Positions 52,890 through 60,378 of a DNA stretch of 64,000 bases are shown here, piece by piece; position 1 is the stretch's first letter, and every line of letters begins with the position of its first letter. The notes under the pieces are model-generated. The model worked only from the letters and a program-made list of their open reading frames with translations. It did no database searches and had not been told where the DNA came from. Source of the DNA: Paractinoplanes aksuensis (GTDB lineage: Bacteria; Actinomycetota; Actinomycetes; Mycobacteriales; Micromonosporaceae); contig NZ_JAMYJR010000002.1 of assembly GCF_024137025.1 (NCBI RefSeq), positions 372,001 through 436,000 of the forward strand, read 5' to 3'. The position numbers and the translations under genes are program-made.

Positions 52890-53430
52890 GGTCGTTCGCT
52901 CATTTCTGCACTGTCGTCATGGATATAGCCAAGCTGTGGACAACTCGCCATTGCCCGTTTCGTGACTGACTCGATGAACGTTCCTGCGCGCTTGCCAGGG
53001 ATCGCTCACATTCGCGCGGTACTCGGCCCGGCTATGCGCGCAGCCGCGCAATTGCTTGCTGTTGCACTGGCTGCCGGGTCAGCAGGTGGTCGGGAGAAGC
53101 CCGCGCCACGCATTCCTCGCGGATGCATGACTGTCGGGCGGCGGGTGGTGGGGTGATGCGCACAGGCGCGCATTTGCTCGCAGTTGCATGGCTGTCGGGC
53201 GGCGGGTGGTGGGGTGATGCGCACAGGCGCGCATTTGCTCGCAGTTGCATGGCTGTCGGGCGGCCGGTGGTCGGGAAATGCGCGCAGGCGCGCATTTGCA
53301 CGCGGTGGTGGGCGGCGGGCGGTGACGCGATGCCTGCGGCCGAGCGGTTGCAGTGGTTGAAGGTGGGCGGGTGAGCGATTCCTGCGGCCGCGCGGTTGCT
53401 CCCGGTTGCGGTGGTTGTGGGTGGGCGGGG
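52890..53430. other. Gap between ssuC and ssuA
   Basis: 541 bases with no supported gene. Most is the 61-bp minisatellite (53036-53340). Near the ssuA start it includes TGTGGACAA (52935-52943), the reverse of an actinobacterial DnaA box, as an isolated hit. Confidence 0.6.
53036..53340. repeat. Five ~61-bp tandem repeats between ssuC and ssuA
   Basis: Units begin at 53036, 53097, 53158, 53219 and 53280, a constant 61-bp period (last unit shortened). Units 3 and 4 match over their first 43 bases and most of the rest; units 1 and 2 are more diverged. The array lies within the sulfonate operon, between the permease gene and the binding-protein gene. Confidence 0.9.
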
Positions 53431-54291
53431 TCAGGTGCGGCCGCGCCATGGGATCAGCCTGTTCTCGGCGGTGCGTAGCAGGGCGTCGATCAGCAGGCCG
53501 GAGAGGCCGATGGCGAACAGGCCCAGCACGACCACGTCGGTCTGGGAGTAGCGCTGCGCGTCGCGGACCATGCCGCCGATGCCCGGGACGCCGTTGATGG
53601 TCTCGGCCGCCACCACCGAGCTGTAGGCGATGCCCACGGCCAGGCGGATGCCGGTGAAGATCTCGGGCAGCGCGTTGGGCAGGGTCACGTCGCGGATCAC
53701 GGCCCACCGTCCCGCACCCAGCGCCCGGGCCGCCTCGACCAGCCCGGTCGGCGCCCCCTGAACAGCGGCGGCAGTCGCCACCGCGACCGGCGGCAGCGCG
53801 GCGATCGAGAGCAGCCACAGCTTCGGGGTCTCATCGATGCCGAACCAGATGATGAAAAGGCTGAAATACGCGAGAGGCGGCAGCGCCCGGACAAAGGTGA
53901 CCACCGGCTCGGTGGCGACCCGCAACCACGGGACGACACCCATCAGAACACCCAGCACCAGACCGCCGGCCACACCGATGGCCGACCCGATCAGGATGCG
54001 GCGCAGGCTCACGCCCAGGTGCTCGATGAGCAGATGACCGCTGTATCCGCGCACCCCCTCGTGCACGGTGGACGTCTCGATCAGCTGATGCCAGACCGCC
54101 CCCGGCGACGGAATGAACGTCGGGTTCTGCGTGGTGCGGGCGGCGATCTCCCACAGTCCGTAGAGGACGACAAGGGCCAGCGCCCGCAACAAGAACCGTC
54201 GCCGACGCCCGCCCTTGGGCGCCAACGGGGAACGCCGGGGCAACGCGGCTTCAGCCGGCACAACCGGCGGCGCGGACAGCGAGGTGGTCAC
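53431..54291 (-). CDS. ssuC: Sulfonate ABC transporter permease
   Basis: 286 residues with about six helices after a basic N-terminus. The EAA loop for ATPase docking is EAARALGAGRWAVIRDVTLP. The family is SsuC/TauC/NrtB. Together with SsuA and SsuB it forms a sulfonate or taurine importer. GTG at 54291 is the start, preceded by GGTAGGA. It is the first gene of the minus-strand group. Confidence 0.92.
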   Translation of the reverse strand: MTTSLSAPPVVPAEAALPRRSPLAPKGGRRRRFLLRALALVVLYGLWEIAARTTQNPTFIPSPGAVWHQLIETSTVHEGVRGYSGHLLIEHLGVSLRRILIGSAIGVAGGLVLGVLMGVVPWLRVATEPVVTFVRALPPLAYFSLFIIWFGIDETPKLWLLSIAALPPVAVATAAAVQGAPTGLVEAARALGAGRWAVIRDVTLPNALPEIFTGIRLAVGIAYSSVVAAETINGVPGIGGMVRDAQRYSQTDVVVLGLFAIGLSGLLIDALLRTAENRLIPWRGRT

Positions 54292-54304
54292 CGCTAATTC
54301 CTAC

Positions 54305-54328
54305 CTTGCCTATCGGCTTTTAGGCAAG
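54305..54328. promoter_or_regulatory. Inverted repeat upstream of ssuC
   Basis: CTTGCCTA (54305-54312) and TAGGCAAG (54321-54328) form a perfect 8-bp inverted repeat around 8 bases, containing CCTATC as also found upstream of ssuD. Confidence 0.65.
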
Positions 54329-54329
54329 G

Positions 54330-54761
54330 CTTCATCCCGCCAACTGGACTTTCCACCCACTCGCGACCCGCGGATCCAGCCCGAAGGGGCACCCGGCGAC
54401 AGGCAATCCGAAGAGACACAACGGCAGGCGACACCACCAGACCCCGGGCAGACGGCGTCACTGGGTCTCCCGGGCGGGCCACTCGACGAAAGGCCCGCAA
54501 CGCGAGGCGACACGAGAAGGCAGCCAGGCGGCATGACCACGCCCAGCGGGCAGGCGGCAAGACGCCCTACAGGCCAGGCCGCCTGGCATCTCGGGCACTC
54601 CCCGTGACGCGCGGCCCGGGACGGGCTGAGCGGCTCGGTGCCAAGGGCGAGCCGGGCGGCTCGGTGCCAACGGCCGGGCGGCTCGGCACGAAGCCGAGGG
54701 CGGTCTGCGCGCCGGAGCCGGCGGGGCCGTGCGGCTGGATGAGGCTCCAGGGCAGGGGCCG
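54330..54761. other. Non-coding, short-repeat region
   Basis: About 430 bases between ssuC and the YVTN gene with no supported gene. GCGGCTCGGTGCCAA occurs at 54630 and 54656, with a variant at 54678 (spacing 26 and 22). The rest shows no structure I can interpret. Confidence 0.6.
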
Positions 54762-56573
54762 TCAGCTCACTCGGAGGATCGAGACGGTGTCGTCGCCGCC
54801 GTTGGAGACGTAGGCGAAACGACCGTTCGGGGACACGGCCATGGTGCGCGGGGAGCGGCCGACGGGGACTGTTGCCGTGATCTCGCCGGTGCGGGCGTTG
54901 ATCACCGAGACCGAGTTGCCGGCCTCGTTGACGGCGTAGGCGTGGGTGCTGTCCGTGGCGAAGGCTGCTGCCTGCGGTTTGTCGCCCACTCGGAACGGGC
55001 CTCGGCGCTTGAGCGTTGCGGTGTCGATCAGTTCCACGGCGTCGGCGCCGAAGCAGGCGACCACGACTGTACGACCGTCGGGTGATACGGCCAGGCTGTG
55101 CGGGGCCTGGCTGACCGGGATCGAACGCAGGCGCTGGTCGGTGCGGACGTCGATGACCGAGACCGTGCTCGACTCGTGGTCGGGGGTGAAGGCGCGTTGC
55201 CCCTCGGTGTCGAAGGCGACCGCGTGCGGGTTCTCGGGCACGAAGACCCGGCCTTCGAGCTGCAGGTCGGCGGCGGAGTAGATCTCGACGTTGCGGCCGC
55301 CGTGGATGGGTACCCACAGCCGGCCGTCAGGCGCCACCGCCAGGGCGTAGGGCTGCACGCCGGTCTTCAGGTCGCCCACGATCTTCAGCGAGGAGGCGTC
55401 GACGACGGCCACGCCGCTGCCGTTGAGGTCGTTCTCGTACATCGAGACGAAGACGCGCCGCCCGTCCGCCGAGACGGTCACGAAGCGCGGAGTGTTGCGC
55501 AGCGTCACCGGTCGCACCTTGCGGGAGGCGAGGTCGACCACGGACAGGATGCGCGAGTCCTGATTGGCGACGTAGAGGGTGCGGCTGTCGGGCGACACCG
55601 TCACGCCCTCCGGCTCGTCACCCACGCGGATCGTCCCTTCGACAGCCGGCCTGTCCGAACTGGCCGGCGCCTGCACCCCTGTGGACGGCCCGCCTGTGGA
55701 TGGCGCTCCTGTGGATGGCGCGGAAGGCACTGAGTTTCCGGTGGGAGGACGGAACGAGGCCTGCGGCGAATCAGTGAACGTCACGGCAGCCGCGATACCA
55801 GTGCCGGCGAGCAGAACGACGGCAGCCGCACCCGCGACGATGAGGCCCTTGCCGCGGCGCTCCGGCCGAGGCAGCCGCAACACCCGGGAAAGCCGCTTCG
55901 CGCCAGGTCCGGAAGCCGGTTCGGCCGGCCCGAAACGGAGACGCCCGCTCGACACCCGATCGTCCGAGCCGGAGACACCGGTTCCACCCGCTGCGTCCAC
56001 AGCACCGAAGCCGAAGCGATTACTCGCGTCGTCCACGAGCCCAGAACCACCGCGACCAAGTGCGTCGTCCACAGGGTCGGAGCCGGCGCGGTCGGTGGCG
56101 ACGCCCACAGGCGGGAAGCCGTCCACAGGTGGAAAACCGTCGGGTGTCAGGCCGAGATGGCCGGTGACGGTCAGGTCGGCTGCGCCGGCGGGGCCGTCGA
56201 GGGCGACCTTGCCGGACAGCGCCGACTCCCCCGGCACCCACTCGACCTGTAACTGGTCACCGGCGATCCGGGCCCGCAGTCCTGCGCCCGTCACCTTGAG
56301 GCGCGAGGTCAACCCCACCGGCGACCCCAGCACGGCCACGCTCGCCGACAACCTGGGCGTGCCCGGCGAGACCGGCCCGAAGTCGATCCGCGCCGGCTCC
56401 AACCGGATCGAGGTCGCCGCCAGCGCCTCCGACGCCGCCGTGGACACGGCTCGGTTGTCGTCGCCGGCCAGCCGTACGAGGGAAGCCCGGGCCTCGACCG
56501 CAGCCGCCTCCTGCGCGCCCGCGGCCAGCTCCCGCAGCTCTTCGACGGTCGAGAGCAGTTCTTCCGAAGTCAT
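54762..56573 (-). CDS. Single-pass membrane protein with external YVTN beta-propeller
   Basis: 603 residues from ATG 56573; an ATG at 56591 is in frame. Residues 1-65 are helical, then two beta-rich segments, a low-complexity linker, basic RRGKGL, one transmembrane helix (about 245-265), a Pro/Ser/Thr-rich spacer and a C-terminal seven-bladed YVTN-type propeller (GDEPEGVTVSPDSRTLYVAN and similar units). The propeller is outside. Ligand or enzyme function is unknown; such propellers bind proteins or cell-wall material. Confidence 0.85.
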   Translation of the reverse strand: MTSEELLSTVEELRELAAGAQEAAAVEARASLVRLAGDDNRAVSTAASEALAATSIRLEPARIDFGPVSPGTPRLSASVAVLGSPVGLTSRLKVTGAGLRARIAGDQLQVEWVPGESALSGKVALDGPAGAADLTVTGHLGLTPDGFPPVDGFPPVGVATDRAGSDPVDDALGRGGSGLVDDASNRFGFGAVDAAGGTGVSGSDDRVSSGRLRFGPAEPASGPGAKRLSRVLRLPRPERRGKGLIVAGAAAVVLLAGTGIAAAVTFTDSPQASFRPPTGNSVPSAPSTGAPSTGGPSTGVQAPASSDRPAVEGTIRVGDEPEGVTVSPDSRTLYVANQDSRILSVVDLASRKVRPVTLRNTPRFVTVSADGRRVFVSMYENDLNGSGVAVVDASSLKIVGDLKTGVQPYALAVAPDGRLWVPIHGGRNVEIYSAADLQLEGRVFVPENPHAVAFDTEGQRAFTPDHESSTVSVIDVRTDQRLRSIPVSQAPHSLAVSPDGRTVVVACFGADAVELIDTATLKRRGPFRVGDKPQAAAFATDSTHAYAVNEAGNSVSVINARTGEITATVPVGRSPRTMAVSPNGRFAYVSNGGDDTVSILRVS

Positions 56574-56624
56574 GTCGTCACCGCGCCCCATCAGCCGGGG
56601 CGCGGATCGGCGAAACCCGTGCGG

Positions 56625-56843
56625 TCAGTCGACCGCGGGCCGGAGCCTCAGCACCGGGGCGATGTGTCCCCGGGGAAGCGCCGGACGCCGCTCCGCGCCC
56701 AGTTCCTGGCGGAGGCGTCTCGCCGTACGCCGCCACTGCAGCTCGTCGTCACCGGTCGAGCCCTGGTCGAAGGCCTCGGGTGGCAGCGCGGCGAGCGCGG
56801 CCAGCAATCGCCCGTCATCCCACATGTGGGGTGGTACGGACAT
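56625..56843 (-). CDS. Small hypothetical protein divergent to the sigma factor
   Basis: 72 residues. GGGAGG stands 6 bases before the ATG at 56843. MWDDGRLLAALAALPPEAFD and WRRTARRLRQELGAE give a charged, helical protein with no zinc or membrane features. It is 88 bases from the divergent ECF42 gene. I do not recognise it; a role linked to the sigma factor is only suggested by position. Confidence 0.68.
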   Translation of the reverse strand: MSVPPHMWDDGRLLAALAALPPEAFDQGSTGDDELQWRRTARRLRQELGAERRPALPRGHIAPVLRLRPAVD

Positions 56844-56931
56844 CGCGACCTCCCGGTTCAAACCCTGCCCCGTCCACACGTCACGACCGCCGATCCGGTT
56901 CGACGGACGAGGAGCGGGCAGACTGGGACCG

Positions 56932-58137
56932 GTGGACGCACAGGCGGCGGTGGACGAGACCTGGCGGTCGGACGCCGGCGGCATGCTCGGCGTGCTGGCC
57001 CGCCGGCTGGGCGACCTCGACCGGGCCGAGGAGGCCCTGCAGGAGGCGGTGGCCGAGGCCCTGCGCCGCTGGCCGTCCGACGGCGTGCCCGGCAACCGGG
57101 CCGGCTGGCTGGTCACCACCGCCTGGCGCAAGGCCCTCGACACGCTCAAGCGGGAGGCCACCGGCCGCGAGAAGGTCGCCGCCCTGGCCCGTACGCCCCC
57201 GCCCGAACCCACCGCCGACGACCGCCTGGCCCTCGTCTTCGCCTGCTGCCACCCCGCGCTGCCGGAGCCGGCCCGGATGGCCCTGACCCTCAACGCCGTG
57301 GCCGGTCTGCCCGCCGACGCGATCGCCGCCGCGTTCCTGCTGCCCCCGCCCACGATGGCCCAGCGCCTGGTCCGGGCCAAGAAAAACCTCAAAGCTTCCG
57401 GCGTACGGGTGGAAGTCCCGCCCCCGGACGAGCTGGCCACCCGCCTGCCGGCCGTGCTGACAGTGCTCTACCTCATCTACAACGAGGGCTACCTGGCCGC
57501 GTCGGGCGACGGGGCCGAGCGCCGCGATCTGGCTCGCGAGGGTCTCGATCTGGCCCGGCAACTCGCCGACCTGATGCCGCGCGAGCCCGAGGCGGCCGGC
57601 TTGGCCGCACTCCTGGAACTGCACGAGGCCCGCGCGTCCGCCCGCTTCGACGGGACGAACCGTCTCGTCCTGCTGGAGGAGCAGGACAGGTCCCGGTGGG
57701 ACGGCCCGCTGATCCGGCACGGTGTGGGGCGGCTCGCCCGGGCGGCCGCGATCGACCGGCCCGGGCCGTACCAGCTGCAGGCGGCCATCGCGGCCCAGCA
57801 CGCGCTCGCGCCGTCGTGGACGGCCACGAACTGGCCGGCCGTCCGCACCCTCTACGACCGGCTGCTGCAGGTCACCCCGTCACCTGTGGTGGCCTTGAGC
57901 CGGGCCGTGGCCACGGCTTTCGTGGCCGGGCCGGCGGTGGCGCTCGGCGAGGTGGACGCCCTCGCCGAGCGGTTGTCCGGCTACCGGCTGTGGCACGCGA
58001 CCCGGGCCGATCTGCTGCTGCGCCTCGACCGCCGGGAAGAGGCGGCCGAGGCGTTGCGGCGGGCGCTGGCCCTGGCCACCAACCCGGCCGAGCGCGAGCT
58101 GCTGAGCCGCCGCATCGGCCGGCTCAGCGCTCCATGA
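56932..58137 (+). CDS. ECF42-type RNA polymerase sigma factor with C-terminal TPR-like domain
   Basis: 401 residues. Sigma2 and sigma4 regions occupy residues 1-175 (LARRLGDLDRAEEALQEAVA, LNAVAGLPADAIAAAFLLPP), followed by a long helical C-terminal extension (LTVLYLIYNEGYLAASGD onward), the hallmark of ECF42 sigma factors, which lack an anti-sigma partner and are regulated by this domain. The typical partner, a DGPF-domain protein, is encoded next door on the opposite strand, overlapping by 14 bases. GTG 56932 lies 7 bases after CAGACT. Confidence 0.93.
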   Translation: MDAQAAVDETWRSDAGGMLGVLARRLGDLDRAEEALQEAVAEALRRWPSDGVPGNRAGWLVTTAWRKALDTLKREATGREKVAALARTPPPEPTADDRLALVFACCHPALPEPARMALTLNAVAGLPADAIAAAFLLPPPTMAQRLVRAKKNLKASGVRVEVPPPDELATRLPAVLTVLYLIYNEGYLAASGDGAERRDLAREGLDLARQLADLMPREPEAAGLAALLELHEARASARFDGTNRLVLLEEQDRSRWDGPLIRHGVGRLARAAAIDRPGPYQLQAAIAAQHALAPSWTATNWPAVRTLYDRLLQVTPSPVVALSRAVATAFVAGPAVALGEVDALAERLSGYRLWHATRADLLLRLDRREEAAEALRRALALATNPAERELLSRRIGRLSAP

Positions 58138-58477
58138 CCGGCCGTACCTCGACCCGGTCGCCCAGGGCGGCGATGCACGGCCAGGTCGAGGCGACCGCGA
58201 CCGCGTCGTCGATGTCGTCCGCCTGCAGATAGATGAAGCCGCCGACGACCTCTTTGAGCTCCAGGAACGGGCCGTCGGTCACCGTGGGTGCACCATCGGG
58301 CCCGCGGCCGACCGTCTTGGCGCCGGCGGAGGGGGCCAGCTCGGCCCCGCCCTCCTCGAGCTTGCCGGCCTCGAACCACTTGCCCCACCAGGTGGTGATC
58401 TCCTCCATCAGGGGGCCGGCGATCTCGGGGTCGTTCCAGGGGGCCTCGTCCCCGGTGAGAATCATGACGTACCGCAT
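58124..58477 (-). CDS. DGPF (YCII-related) domain protein
   Basis: 117 residues. MRYVMILTGDEAPW and TDGPFLELKEVVGGF contain the DGPF signature. DGPF genes are regular companions and targets of ECF42 sigma factors. GGAGGAGACATCACC supplies a strong ribosome site before the ATG. Here it is convergent with the sigma gene rather than in the same operon. Confidence 0.93.
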   Translation of the reverse strand: MRYVMILTGDEAPWNDPEIAGPLMEEITTWWGKWFEAGKLEEGGAELAPSAGAKTVGRGPDGAPTVTDGPFLELKEVVGGFIYLQADDIDDAVAVASTWPCIAALGDRVEVRPVMER

Positions 58478-58559
58478 GGTGATGTCTCCTCCGCTGGTGT
58501 GTCGTTCTCCATGGTGACGATCGAGGCGCCACCGGAATCGACATCCCGCCGGACTTTTT

Positions 58560-60281
58560 CTACGAGGCCGGGGCCTGCTCGCCGAACGCGGCGAAGAACT
58601 TGTCGCGGAAGTCGTTCATCGGCCACACCGGTGCGTCCGGGCGGGGGCGCAGGCCCTCGGTCCAGCCCCAGCTCGCGATCCGCCTCAGCGCCTCCGGGTC
58701 CTTGGCCAGCACCGTGATCGGCACGTCGTGGCTGGCCCCGGACCCGGCCGCGATCGGCGAGGGCTGGTGGTCGCCCAGGAAGACCATGACCAGGTTGTCG
58801 TCCCCGTACAGCTTGATCCAGTTGATCAGGGCGGTCAGCGAGTAGACGACCGACTTGCCGTATTCGGTACGCACCTCGCGCGGCTCGGCCCACAACGCGC
58901 TCGGCTTCTTGCCGCCGTCGACCATGCGGTGATAGATCGAGCCGTCGCCGACCTGGTTCCAGTCGGGCAGGTACTCGGGGATCGGCGTCCACGGCGTGTG
59001 GCTCGAGACCAGCGGCATCTCGACCATCAGCGGGCCGCGGCCGGGCTTCTTGTACTCGATGGTGTTGAGCTGCTTGAGCGTGTACTGGTCGGGCATCGGC
59101 GACCAGCTGAACTTCGGGCCCTGGTAACCCAGGTTGCGGCTGTCCCACACGGTGTCGTACCCGTAGAAGTTGCCTTCGGGCCAGGCCCGGGTGGCGCCGG
59201 GCATGACGCTGACCGTGCGGTACTCCGCGTTGCGGAAGGCCCGGGTCAGGGTCAGGCGGTCGGTGGCGACCAGGTTGCGGTAGCGCTGCTCGTTGTTGAT
59301 CCACAGGCCGGACTCGAAGGTGGCGTGGGCCAGCCAGCTGCCGCCGCCGAACGTGGGCGAGGTGAGCCAGCCGCTGCGCGCGGTGAATCCGGCCTCGGCC
59401 AGGGTGGCCGTGCCGCGGTCGAGCACGGGCGTGACGGCCGGGGCCAGGGCGACGCCCTCGACGGCGCTGCGGCCGTAACTCTCGACGAAGGTGAAGATCA
59501 CGTCCTTGCCCTTGAGCCCGGTCAGCATCTGGGCCGGGGGCACGGCCTTGAACGGGTCCTGCTGCACCTCGCGGGCGAAGTTGGCCTCGTCGCGCAGGCC
59601 GGCCCGGGCCTGGTTGGCCCGGTCCCAGGCGTACGTGTAGGTGCTGCGGGCCGCGACCGGCACGGCGCCCCACACCGAGATGCCGAGTGAGAACGTCAGC
59701 GCCCAGGCCACGCCGACGCCGCCCGCGGTGATCGCCGAGCGCTTGCGGTGCCGGCCGACCAGGGCCCCCACCCGCAGCACGGACCAGCAGGTGAGGGCGA
59801 GCACGCCCACGACCAGCAGCAGGATCGCGGCGACGGCGGCGATGGCGGCCGGGCGGCCGTACGAGTCGACCGCGAAGCTGAACGCGTCGTCGAACAGCAC
59901 CCAGTCCAGCACCGGGTCGAACGGGCGGTTGAGCTCCTCGAAGAAGCCCATGTCGAGCATCTTCTCGAGGACCAGCAGACCGACCAACACCCCGGCCACG
60001 ACGGCGAACACCCGCCGCGCCCGGGGCGGCAGCACCACGAGCAGGCCGAGGATCACCACACCCTCGACCGGGATGCGCAGGAAGCCCAGCGGGGTCAGCC
60101 GGTACAGGACGTTCGGGAAGATGAGGGCCGCGAAGAGCAGGACGGCCGCCACGACAGTCAGCGTCAGCTGGACGCGGGGGTGGCGGAGGAACGTCTTGAC
60201 GCGGCCGACGGCCGGCGGGCCGTCCGGAGTCTCGGGCACGCCAGGGGGAACGGATGTACGGGGCCGACGGTTCAGTGACAC
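58560..60281 (-). CDS. LTA-synthase-like membrane sulfatase/phosphotransferase
   Basis: 573 residues from GTG 60281; an ATG at 60338 is an alternative. Four to five N-terminal helices (about 45-200) precede an extracellular sulfatase-fold domain with TFVESYGRS (metal Glu), TSPTFGGGSW (nucleophile region) and VFLGDHQPS (metal Asp-His). Members polymerise or transfer glycerol-phosphate or phosphoethanolamine to envelope polymers. The substrate is unknown. It diverges from the phosphoketolase gene. Confidence 0.88.
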   Translation of the reverse strand: MSLNRRPRTSVPPGVPETPDGPPAVGRVKTFLRHPRVQLTLTVVAAVLLFAALIFPNVLYRLTPLGFLRIPVEGVVILGLLVVLPPRARRVFAVVAGVLVGLLVLEKMLDMGFFEELNRPFDPVLDWVLFDDAFSFAVDSYGRPAAIAAVAAILLLVVGVLALTCWSVLRVGALVGRHRKRSAITAGGVGVAWALTFSLGISVWGAVPVAARSTYTYAWDRANQARAGLRDEANFAREVQQDPFKAVPPAQMLTGLKGKDVIFTFVESYGRSAVEGVALAPAVTPVLDRGTATLAEAGFTARSGWLTSPTFGGGSWLAHATFESGLWINNEQRYRNLVATDRLTLTRAFRNAEYRTVSVMPGATRAWPEGNFYGYDTVWDSRNLGYQGPKFSWSPMPDQYTLKQLNTIEYKKPGRGPLMVEMPLVSSHTPWTPIPEYLPDWNQVGDGSIYHRMVDGGKKPSALWAEPREVRTEYGKSVVYSLTALINWIKLYGDDNLVMVFLGDHQPSPIAAGSGASHDVPITVLAKDPEALRRIASWGWTEGLRPRPDAPVWPMNDFRDKFFAAFGEQAPAS

Positions 60282-60378
60282 GCAAAAGTCACTTCCACCC
60301 AGTACCAAAGACTCTGTTGGCCGCCTGCGGGTAGTCATAGCGTGACCGTCAACGACCGCGAAGTGAGAGGACGAGCCT

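Noticed and set aside
53006..53818. Minus-strand 270-codon frame over the 61-bp repeats
   Set aside because: It is the shadow of ssuC joined to repeat translation.
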